From: Bacteroidota bacterium
GTDB taxonomy: Bacteria > Bacteroidota > Bacteroidia > JACPRZ01
DNA: 64,000 nucleotides
Direction: 5' to 3'
Assembly: GCA_016193485.1 (NCBI GenBank)
Contig: JACPRZ010000029.1
Location: forward strand, 1-64,000
Within the stretch, counting starts at the first letter, position 1, and every line of letters starts with the position of its first letter. Under the pieces are notes generated by a model, which saw only the letters and a program-made list of their open reading frames with translations, ran no database searches and was not told the origin of the DNA. Both the position numbers and the translations under genes were made by a program. This document shows, one piece after another, positions 27,901-37,200 of the stretch.

Positions 27901-30384
27901 GTCACTTGTAACAGCGGGAATGACGGAACGGCAACAGCAACACCGGCAGGCGGATCCTTACCCTATACATTCAACTGGTCAAATAGCCAGTCGGGCTCAG
28001 TTGCAACAACACTTGCGGCAGGAACATATACCGTTACGGTTACTGATGCTGCCGGCTGCACTGCAACCGGTAATACTACACTTACCGAACCTTCTGCTCT
28101 TTCTTTATCCGTAAACAAAACAGACGCCACCTGCGGAAGCGCCAATGGTACTGCAACGGCAACCGTTTCCGGAGGAACTCCTTCATATTCCTATTTATGG
28201 ACTGGCGGACAAACCACTTCTGCGGCTACCGGACTTGCTGTCGGAACCTATACGGTGACCGTTACCGATGGGGGGGGGTGTACCGCCTCTTCATCTGCCG
28301 TGATAAACAGCAGCGGGGGACCTTCTGTCGGTATTGCCACTTCAAATCCATCCTGTAACGGTGGAAATAACGGAACCGCTGTTGCCGCAGCCGGAGGAGG
28401 AAACCCGCCTTATACCTATCTCTGGTCTAACGGTCAGACAAATTCAAATGCCACCGGACTTTCTGCGGGAACCTATTACCTGACGGTAAGTGATGCAGCG
28501 GGGTGTCCGACTGTTGATACAACAACCGTTTCCGAACCAACTGCGATTTCCATAACAATAAATAAAACCGATGCCACCTGTGGAAATACCGATGGCGCTG
28601 CCAACGCTTCAGCAAGCGGTGGAACCGGAACATTAACATACCAATGGTCAACCGGGGCAAGTACCCAGGCGGTAAGCAACCTGGGGGGGGGAATTTATAC
28701 TGTCACGGTAACTGACAATAAAGGATGTACAAATGTCCAGTCAACGACAATTCTTTCAACAGGCGGGGTTACGCTTACAGTGAGTACCTTATCGGATGTA
28801 AGTTGTAATGGAGGAAGTGATGGAGTTACAACAGTATCAGCAGTTGGAGGCACTCCTCCTTATTCCTTTTCGTGGAGCAATGGCCAGACCAATTCAGTGG
28901 CAGTAACCCTTACCAGCGGCAGTTATACTGTTTCCGTTACCGATGCAAATAATTGCGTTACCATTGATTCAGCAGTTGTAACGGAGCCAACTGCTCTAAT
29001 TACCACTATGTCGGCAGTTGACGCCAGTTGCGGTGGAAGTGACGGATCAGCAACCGTCTCTGTTTCCGGTGGAACGCCATCTTACTCTTACAACTGGAGT
29101 ACGGGCGGAACAGCCAGTACAATTACCGGTATTCCATTCGGTAATTATACTGTTACGGTTACTGATGGGAATGGATGTACTATAACAGATGTAATTGGAG
29201 TAAACGAAGCAGGCGCTCCTTCGCTCACTCTTGCATCGCAACAGGATGTATCCTGTTACGGTGGTTCTGACGGCAGCGCCTCAGGTACGGCAACAGGTGG
29301 AAATCCTCCTTATACTTTTGTATGGAGTAACGGAAATCCCGGTGCTTCGGTTGACAGTTTGGCTGCCGGAAATATTTCTCTCACAGTTACCGATAATGCC
29401 GGGTGCCAAGCAATACTTAATGTGACCATTACGGAACCGCCTGCTTTAAGTGTTGCCACTTCTTCAACTGATGTAACCTGCACAGGGGGGGGAACAGCAG
29501 CAGTAGCAGCAGCAGGAGGCACACCTCCTTATTCTTATTTATGGAGCAATGGAAATACTACATCAGTAGCAGTTGTATCAGTCAGTGGCAGTTACACAGT
29601 TACTGTAACTGATGGAAACGGTTGCACCGGAACGGGTGTCGCCACCGTCAATCAGACGGACAGCATAACAGCCGCCATAACGGGTATCAATGAAATATGC
29701 GCGGGAGAACCTGTAATGCTTATTGCAACGGGGGGAATGATCTATTATTGGAATAACAGCACGACAAATGATACCCTGGATATTATTCCGGCAGTGACCG
29801 ACACTTATTCTGTTATTGCGTTTTCAGGAATTTGTTCCGATACAGCGGAATTTACCGTGATCGTTAATCCTGCCGTACAGGTTGATGCAGGGAATGATAC
29901 TGTAATTTATATCGGTGAGAGCATTGAACTGAATGCTGATGTTACCGGTGGGACTCCTGCTTTTATGTATGATTGGAATACAGGGGCTGATGACCCATCC
30001 ATATCTGTTTCACCGGCTTCAGGAACCTGGTATTCTGTGACTGTCACTGATTCGAAAGGTTGTATGGCCAAGGATTCTGTGTTTGTTGATATAAGACCCT
30101 GCGATGCAGAAGTTTTTATTCCTAACGCTTTTGCTCCAGGGTGTAAATGCGCAGACGAAAAATTGCATGTTTTCAGTGACTGCATCGGAACCATGACCTT
30201 CCGTATTTTTGACCGTTGGGGAGAGAAAGTATTTGAAACGGAAAAAATAACGGAGGGCTGGGACGGCACATATAACGGAAAGCCGATGGATGCAGCGGTA
30301 TATGTTTACCATCTTAAATATTCTACCATAAATGAACCTCAAAAGGAAGTCACGGTGGAAGGCAATGTAAACCTGGTAAGGTAA
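24931..30384 (+). CDS. Large secreted protein: DUF7948-like N-terminus, propeller, SprB repeats, type B C-terminus
   Basis: The ATG at 24931 is preferred over the GTG at 24850, which is the arm of an inverted repeat. The product has about 1817 residues. It has an N-terminal signal region with a cleavage-like site near TSSAQ, a FIENKGQ-containing DUF7948-like domain (about 40-287), a propeller-like region (to about 637; GNVYIIGGDMPEKLVKY), an Ig-like block (GGTWSGTGITNSSLGTFDPG), a diverged Trp/Cys-rich block (about 728-835), ten SprB repeats (832-1577), Ig-like and PKD-like domains, and a cysteine-variant type B sorting domain (APGCKCADE, DRWGEKVFET). The domain order matches the gene at 9558, so the two are paralogues. 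Three G runs of nine lie in the SprB part. Role: exported surface protein, probably adhesive. Confidence 0.92.
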   Translation: MKNVIYSSVATETIFRSVILCLLFDTVGSTSSAQQQSSTNWSVEGIYQKSFIENKGQFNGNPSRQEVIYAVDHSQTMIYFHKNGVTYYLRERELKNKDRDEFIREAKIRQNMSPGEWLEFEKEEKKVKMKSDVVSMVWENANPAVNIVGSDKSDGYNSYTFIESGKEKNVNYINGFKKLTYKNLYPHIDVEYVFHPVDGIKYSLILHPGADISVVKMKYPERETVFLSNNGEVHISTIFGDIIDHAPQTFYSGNKEKTIESEFVKNNNIISFYLGNYNKATSVIIDPWTQTPTLANSNGVWECEVDGSGNVYIIGGDMPEKLVKYNSAGGFQWSYTTPWDTTNAWLGTLKTDISGNNYITKGSTSAIQKVDVSSAMLWSDPGSSQDEYWSITFNCDQTKLVVGGTTLSFFPPANSYGKIFDISTGNGSIIDERIVTRTRTYTILSFDVTDINEVRSVSSSYNARYYFLTLDTLGAIDDDLSACPSGVNMMGINHTYNFGYKSEYYRPNNGNSGICAVKANRYYVYTQNGATLHKRSLATGAILTTVAIPGGISTSIANTTPTLTQPGNSGIDIDSCGNVYVGSGNAVIKYDSSLNFITSVPTSYAVFDVAVNYNGEIIACGATGNSDSPSRTGYVQSINMSACAPMTLYCCNANICPADTFCDTDPATNLTAAVSGGTWSGTGITNSSLGTFDPGVAGPGTWTITYTMGCGSDSITIPVIICSSLSVCVENNGDLTVSNGTAPYTWESWTPASSTSITNQSQCQACGYSWFFGQCLDGITPVTQCITPGYWSVFGSGTTVTPPANDTLRVTDNFGNTYVINNVSSLPNCSGCALSVTAASSNATCGLNNGTATATAIGGTPPLTYSWSNSQTGSTATGLSATTYTVTVTDGGGCTDVASATVNITSMPVLSVASTPASCGSANGTATATVSGGSLPYTFSWSNSQTGSTATALSAATYTITVTDGSGCTVTGSTTVSGSSSVTVSLSPGNVTCNSGNDGTATATPAGGSLPYTFNWSNSQSGSVATTLAAGTYTVTVTDAAGCTATGNTTLTEPSALSLSVNKTDATCGSANGTATATVSGGTPSYSYLWTGGQTTSAATGLAVGTYTVTVTDGGGCTASSSAVINSSGGPSVGIATSNPSCNGGNNGTAVAAAGGGNPPYTYLWSNGQTNSNATGLSAGTYYLTVSDAAGCPTVDTTTVSEPTAISITINKTDATCGNTDGAANASASGGTGTLTYQWSTGASTQAVSNLGGGIYTVTVTDNKGCTNVQSTTILSTGGVTLTVSTLSDVSCNGGSDGVTTVSAVGGTPPYSFSWSNGQTNSVAVTLTSGSYTVSVTDANNCVTIDSAVVTEPTALITTMSAVDASCGGSDGSATVSVSGGTPSYSYNWSTGGTASTITGIPFGNYTVTVTDGNGCTITDVIGVNEAGAPSLTLASQQDVSCYGGSDGSASGTATGGNPPYTFVWSNGNPGASVDSLAAGNISLTVTDNAGCQAILNVTITEPPALSVATSSTDVTCTGGGTAAVAAAGGTPPYSYLWSNGNTTSVAVVSVSGSYTVTVTDGNGCTGTGVATVNQTDSITAAITGINEICAGEPVMLIATGGMIYYWNNSTTNDTLDIIPAVTDTYSVIAFSGICSDTAEFTVIVNPAVQVDAGNDTVIYIGESIELNADVTGGTPAFMYDWNTGADDPSISVSPASGTWYSVTVTDSKGCMAKDSVFVDIRPCDAEVFIPNAFAPGCKCADEKLHVFSDCIGTMTFRIFDRWGEKVFETEKITEGWDGTYNGKPMDAAVYVYHLKYSTINEPQKEVTVEGNVNLVR

Positions 30385-30439
30385 ATAATAGAATAGCAAT
30401 TGAATAATGAGGTCAACATAAAAAATCAAAGACAGATTT

Positions 30440-30577
30440 TCTCGCAAAGACGCCAAGAACGCAAAGAATTTATTTAAAGCATCAAATATTTTGTCTTTGC
30501 GACCATTGCGCCCCTGCCTACCGGTCCGATGACTCTGACGAGTAACGGACTCCGTCAGAGCAGGCAGGTTTGCGAGA
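30440..30577. repeat. Nested palindrome C (CGCAAAGACGC type, invaded by CCTGCCT type)
   Basis: Outer arms TCTCGCAAA (30440-30448) and TTTGCGAGA (30569-30577) enclose CGCAAAG and CTTTGCG words. One arm is interrupted by a second palindrome: CCTGCCT (30513-30519) and AGGCAGG (30562-30568), which encloses a perfect 8-bp pair CTCTGACG/CGTCAGAG (30533-30540, 30553-30560). Removing the inner unit would restore a simple outer hairpin. Confidence 0.75.
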
Positions 30578-30628
30578 TAAAAAAAGGATGTACTATAGGG
30601 GTCTCAATAATCTTAAATAAAAAATATT

Positions 30629-31102
30629 ATGACTGAATCATCCGGTAAAAATGAGAATCTGAAAAATGAAATTTTATTCAACATCCGCCTTTTGGATGCA
30701 GCGATGAAAAATTTTTATCAGAATCTTGAGGATGCAAGGAAAATAGGGATAAAAAATGAATATTCGTTCAATGAACTCTACATTATGGACAGTTTGCCTT
30801 CGCGTTTTGCGAGGATATCGGATATTTTAACCCAGAAAATCCTGAAGGAACTGATTGAATACCTCGGAGAGGAGATTTATTCATTTATAGGCAGGGCGAA
30901 ATTTGCCGAAAAGATCGGTTTTGTAAACAGCGCTTCTATTTTAATTGAGATACGCAGTTTGCGCGAAGACATCATTCATGAATATGCCGACCCGACATAC
31001 GTCCATGTAATACACCAGGTCATTGCCCTTTCTGACCCGCTGATTGAAGCGGTGAAGAAAACGAAAGAATATATAAGAAAAAATTTGGCGGATAAGTCGT
31101 AA
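30629..31102 (+). CDS. Orphan HEPN/HepT-like protein with R-x4-H-x-Y motif
   Basis: This is a 157-residue, mostly helical protein. Residues REDIIHEY near position 114 match the R-x4-H-x-Y signature of HEPN ribonuclease toxins of the HepT (DUF86) type. The preceding helices (DSLPSRFARISDIL; AEKIGFVNSASILIEIRSL) and the helices after the motif also fit that family. HepT is normally paired with an MntA nucleotidyltransferase that inactivates it. No such gene lies beside it here: the upstream gap is a nested palindrome and downstream is a giant surface gene. It could be an orphan RNase, a decayed pair, or a HEPN protein with another role. Family call moderate, function uncertain. Confidence 0.65.
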   Translation: MTESSGKNENLKNEILFNIRLLDAAMKNFYQNLEDARKIGIKNEYSFNELYIMDSLPSRFARISDILTQKILKELIEYLGEEIYSFIGRAKFAEKIGFVNSASILIEIRSLREDIIHEYADPTYVHVIHQVIALSDPLIEAVKKTKEYIRKNLADKS

Positions 31103-31137
31103 GTTCTCAATCCCTGTAAATTCATTTCCTTTCATTC

Positions 31138-31149
31138 TGACAATTGTCA
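31138..31149. promoter_or_regulatory. Perfect 12-bp palindrome, possible operator
   Basis: TGACAATTGTCA is a perfect palindrome in the space between the HepT-like gene and the 3602-residue gene, about 115 bp upstream of the latter. It could bind a dimeric regulator or be chance. Confidence 0.2.
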
Positions 31150-31264
31150 TAATTGATTATGCTTCTATCAAAAGTTTTTTTTCTACTTTTACCATCCTTT
31201 GTAAATGCAAATTCGTCATTGATGTAATGAATTTCAGTTCACTTTTAATTATACGATTCAATCC

Positions 31265-34200
31265 ATGAAAAAAACATTATTCGCTGCCGCTGCATTTTTC
31301 CAAATGCAGTTGCTCTCCGCCCAACCGGATGCAAGTTTCACTTTTACGCCTGATTCGGCTTGTACGCCTGACAGCGTTACATTTACCAACACTTCCACAA
31401 ATATGCCGCCCGGTGCAACCTACACCTGGAGCTGGGGCGATTTTAGTTCCTACAATGGATTTGATACCTCCCATACTTACTGGTCGAGTGGAGCAAAAGC
31501 CGTAACCTTGAATGCTTATGACCAATTTGGCGGCTGGTTGGATGATTACTCTGCCGTTGTATTTATCCGGAACGGTCATAACGGTAATTTCAACATCTCA
31601 AAAAATCCCGCCTGCCCGAATGAACCGGTTAATTTTGACCCTTCGGGAAATAATTTTATCCAATGGGATTTCGGAGACGGTTTTACATCCTCTATGTCAT
31701 GGGAGACCCATTCATATTCATCGGAAGGCAATTATAACGTGATGTGCATTGTCAGTACCGATTGCGGAAATGATACAATCATAAAAGCAGTAACTATTTC
31801 AAACAGCGCTTTACCCAATGTTCTTTTCAATATTTCTCCCAATAATCAATGTCCGAATACACCGGTAAATTTTTATCCCAACGATTATTCCGGTTCGCAT
31901 TACTGGTCTTTCAGCGATGGATTTGACACCAATGCGGCAAGTTTTCCGAGAACTTTTGATACGGCTGGAAATTACACCGTGGTGCACATGGTTACAAATA
32001 TCTGCGGGAATTCCGACTCCGACTCCGCTGTTGTAGTCATTGTGGATACCATTTTCCCTGATGCCGCTTTCACCCTTGGTCCGAATCCACAGTGTCCAAA
32101 TAAAAACATCAATTTTTCACCTATGTTTTGGGATGGAAATCATTTCTGGGAACTGGGCGATGGATTTACTTCTTCTTCCTCGTCAATCGGCCATTCATTC
32201 AGCGATACCGGGTTTTTTTCTGCAATCCATACAGTTACCAACGGTTGCAATAACCAGAGTAAAGACACCCAATATGTTTCAATATCCGATACTATTTTAT
32301 GCGTTAATTTCAGCGTCAGCGAAGATACCGGGTGTATTCCCTTTTATGTTGCATTTACCAATACATCCTCGAACTATCCTCCGGGCTCCTACTTTGTATG
32401 GGACTTTGCGGATGGCTCGCCAAATGATACAAATTTTAACTCTGCCCACACATATAATCCCTGGTCGGGTACCTTCTGGGTAGGTCTCAATTTATACGAC
32501 AGCACAAATTCAAACATCGGGTTTGCACAAAGGATAGTGTTTGCATCCTGGGGACATAACGGTAATTTCAATATTAATCCGGATACCGCATGCCCAGGGC
32601 AACAGGTTAATTTCAATGCGAACGGTAACAGTTTTATTCAATGGAATTTCGGAGACAGCACAACATCATTTATTGAGTGGGAGACGCATACCTACAACGA
32701 TACCGGTGTTTACAATGTTATGTGTATCGTGAATACGGCCTGCGGGCCCGATACAATAATTAAAATTGTAACCATAACGACAAACACTTCACCGGATGCG
32801 CAATTCAATATTAATCCGAACCCGGCATGCCCGGACCGGTTTATAGGTTTCAGCCCGCAGGATTACAGCGGTACTCATAACTGGTCGTTCAGTGACGGGT
32901 ACGATACTAATATTACGAGTTTTTACAGGTTATTTGACACGCTTGGAAATTATACTGTGATACACACGATTACGGATGTATGCGGGGGTTCCAATTCCGA
33001 TACGGCAATTGTTTTCATTGTCGATACGATTTATCCGGATGCCGGCTTTAGTTTTTACCCTTCCCCGACTTGCCCGAATTCACTCATATACTTTGATCCG
33101 GATTGGGATGAATTCACGCACTTCTGGTCTTTCAGCGATGGATACACTTCAACCTCGCCAACTGTGTACCATTCATTTGATACCGCGGGTGCATATACTG
33201 CCATCCACACCATAACAAACACCTGTAACAGGCAAAGCAGCGACACACAGTTTGTTTCGATAGTGGATTCAATACTATGTGTGAGTTTTTCTATGAATCC
33301 CGGATCCGGTTGCGCTCCGCTGGATGTTGCCTTTACCAATTCATCTTCCAATTTTCCTCCCGGGTCATATTTCGTTTGGAATTTTAATGACGGATCACCT
33401 TATGACACAAGTTTCAACGCTGTACATACATTTAATAATTGGTGGTCGGTATGGGTTTATCTGACTTTGTATGATTCATCGGGATTTTTTATTGATGATT
33501 ATTCCAGGCAGGTTCAGATTTCATGGGGACATAATGGCAACTTTAACATTTCTCCAAATCCCGCTTGTCCGGGGCAGCAGGTTAATTTTGACCCCAACGG
33601 AAACAATTTTATTCAGTGGAATTTCGGTGACAGCACTACATCAACCAATCCCTGGGAGTGGCATACGTACAATGATACCGGAATTTACAATGTTATGTGT
33701 ATTGTAAATACAGGTTGCGGGCCTGACACGATCATTAAAATTTTAACCATTTCGACCGGCACTTCGCCAAATGCACAATTCTCTATTGATCCAAATCCTT
33801 CCTGTCCGAACAGTTTAGTCAATTTTGATCCGCAGTTACCGGATGGAGCGCATAACTGGTTATTCAGTGATGGGATGGATACAAATATTACCTACCTGAT
33901 GCGCTCATTCATTGCAATTGGCGCTTATTCTGTTATTCATACAATCACCGATGCATGCGGGGGAAGCAATTCTGATACCGCTGTTGTGAATATTGTGGAC
34001 ACAATAACTCCGGTTGCATCCTTTACCGTATCAAACAATCTGACCTGTCCGGGAAATAATATCAATTGCTGGCCAAATCAGTGGGATGGCAGCCACTATT
34101 GGGAATTCAGCGATGGTTTCACCGCATTCTCTGCTTCAACAAACCATGCTTTCAGCGATACGGGATATTACTCGGTTATCCACAGGATTACAAACAGTTG

Positions 34201-37200
34201 CAATGTTCAAAACAGCGATACGCAGTATATTTCGGTCGTTGATACTCTAACATGCGTAAGTTTTATTGTAAATAAAGATACCGGCTGCACTCCCTTTGAT
34301 GCCGTTTTTACCAACACTTCCTCTAACTACCCCCCCGGCTCCTATTTTTCATGGAATTACGGTGACGGATCACCTTCAGATACAGGTTTCAATGCAACGC
34401 ATACATATTATTGGACCGGCTGGTTTTATCCGGAACTGAAATTATTTGACAGTGCCGGATATAATCTGGGCAATTCCACCCGGCAGATAATTGTCAATTC
34501 GGGAAGCAACGGAAATTTCAACATTTCAAAACTTACCGCCTGCCCAGGTGAAGTGTTGAATTTCGATCCGAACGGAAATAATTTATTCCAGTGGAATTTT
34601 GGTGACGGATTCACCTCAACAAATTATAACGATACTCATTCTTACAATACGACCGGTACCTACAATGTATTGTGCATACTTAACACATCCTGCGGATTGG
34701 ATACGCTTTCAAAAACAGTAACCGTTTCAGACAGTGCAATGCCGGATCCGCAATTTAATTTTAGTCCAAATTACGTTTGTCCCGGCACATTTATCAGTTT
34801 TTCACCATACGATTGGAGCGGTAGCCATACCTGGTCGTTCAGCGATGGGCTTGACACGAATACCGCAAGTTATTCAAAGAGTTTTGCCGCTGCCGGTGTC
34901 TATACGGTTATTCATACAATTACTAATTCATGCGGTAATTCTGATTCAGATACCGCCTATGTAAATATTATTAATAGTTTGTATCCTGATGCGGCATTTA
35001 ATTTTTCACCGGGCAGCGCCTGCCCTAATTCCAACATTAACTTCTGGCCAAACCAGTGGGATGGTTCCCATTACTGGGACTTCGGTGACGGATATAATTC
35101 TTCATTCAGTTCTCCGGGCCATTCATTTGCTGCTATCGGCACCTATACGGTAATTCACACAATAACAAACGGCTGCAATAACCAGGACAGCGATACCGCC
35201 ATTGTTTCAATTGTTGACACGCTTCAATGTATCAGTTTTATTATGAGCGGGGATACAGGGTGCACTCCTTTCAGTGTTGTCTTTACAAATACTACGTCCG
35301 GTAATCCACCCGATTCATATTTTGTATGGAATTTTAATGACGGTTCGCCTTATGATACGAGTTTTAATTCCGCGCATACTTTCAATAATTCAGGATGGTA
35401 CACTGTTTATCTGAATATGTACGACACCTTTGGAAACTACCTTGGTAATTCATCAAAACAGGTAATCGTCAACTGGGGCCATAATGGCGATTTCAACATT
35501 TCTAAAACTTCGATCTGCCCTGGCGAGCAAATCACTTTTGACCCCAATGGCAATAATTTCATCCAGTGGAATTTCGGGGATGGATTTACCTCAACGCAAT
35601 GGTGGACCACACATACTTATTCCGGCACGGGCATTTATAATGTATTGTGCATTGTGAACACTTCATGCGGACCCGATACGATTACAAAAACTGTAACTGT
35701 TTCAGCAGGTGCAATTCCCCCGGTACAGGCAGTGGTGAATCAGAACACGGTATGTCCCGGAGACGTACTTTATTTTGACACGCAGGATGATTTTGCCTCC
35801 TACCTGTGGAATTTTGGGGATGCAACTACTTCAAATATTGCAGATCCTACGCATGCTTATTCCGTTACCGGCAACTACCAGGTAATCCTCACCGTTACCA
35901 ATGATTGCGGGAATTCAAACAACGATACTCTTCAGATAAGCGTTCAGAATAATGTACCTGCGGATGCTTCATTTAATTACGGCTGCTGCAATCCTGCATG
36001 CCCTTATTCAATAATTGAATTTAATGGAAACGCATCAGGATTCTTTAACTGGTCATACGGTGACGGGATTTTTGACACCGGCAGCAACGTTCAGCACTTT
36101 TATACTGATACCGGTTATTATATGTTGCAGTTGATTCATACAAACAGTTGCGGCAATTCTGATTCTGCTTTCATGGGAGTCACTGTTCAATACAATCCTA
36201 CCAATAAGCCAAATGCATCTTTTGAATTTGAAGGGTACGGTTGGCCAAGCCCTGATACTATCACTGTTTGCACCGGTGAAGAAGTTGAGTTCCGCGATAA
36301 TTCCTGGGCAAATAATAACGGTCCCCTTACTTATATTTGGTTATTCGGGGATGGTGATTCATCATTAATCCGGAATCCAAACCATATTTATTTCACCAGC
36401 GGTTTTTATGCAGTTCAACTTATTGCTGAAAACAGTTGTCAGGGAAAAGATACGGCTGTGAAGTGGGTGATTGCCGATCCTGCCGCTTCCCCGAATTCCG
36501 CCTTAATGTTGATGCCTGACCCGTCATTTTCTGTTTGCCCTGGGACAGGATTTTCTTTTATTGATGATGTAATAAAAGAAGAATATTCCGGTTATTCATA
36601 TTCCGTTTGGTTTGGTGATGGCGATTCTGCTGTCAATATCAATAGTGTTGCAATTCCCAATTCTCCTGTACTTGCAATCCATTATTACGATTCTGCCGGT
36701 ATCTATAATTACCTGTTCATTTCAACAAACAGTTGCGGAATTTCCGATTCGCTTGCCGGTACGATAAATGTTGTCGATTCAAATCAATCGCTGCCTTTCT
36801 TTGCCGAACATTTTGATAATGGCGGGGGTCAAGGATATGATTCAACATTTTGCCCGGGTGACACCGTGACCTTTCTTGCCCTTGGCGGGACAACTTACTT
36901 GTGGCAGTTTCCAGGCGCTTCCACCAGCACCGGTTTCCTTGTCAGTCATGCCTTTGATTCCATGGGTGTTTGGCCGGTCAGCGTAATCATCACAAACGGC
37001 TGCGGTGTTTCCGATACGCTTTATGATACAATCATAGTAAGCAACACGCAGGTTCCCGGCAGTTGGTTTGATGTAAATGACAATTTCGCGTGTGGCGGGG
37101 ATACACTCTTCTTTGATGCCGGGGGCTGGTTCGGAAATGCTCCGGTAGTGCACTTCTGGGATTTTGGAGACGGAACTACATCTTCGCTTGAAAATCCTGC

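Noticed and set aside
30385-30628. A possible MntA antitoxin upstream of the HepT-like gene
   Set aside because: The gap holds only nested palindromes and no open frame of useful length, so no antitoxin gene can be supported.
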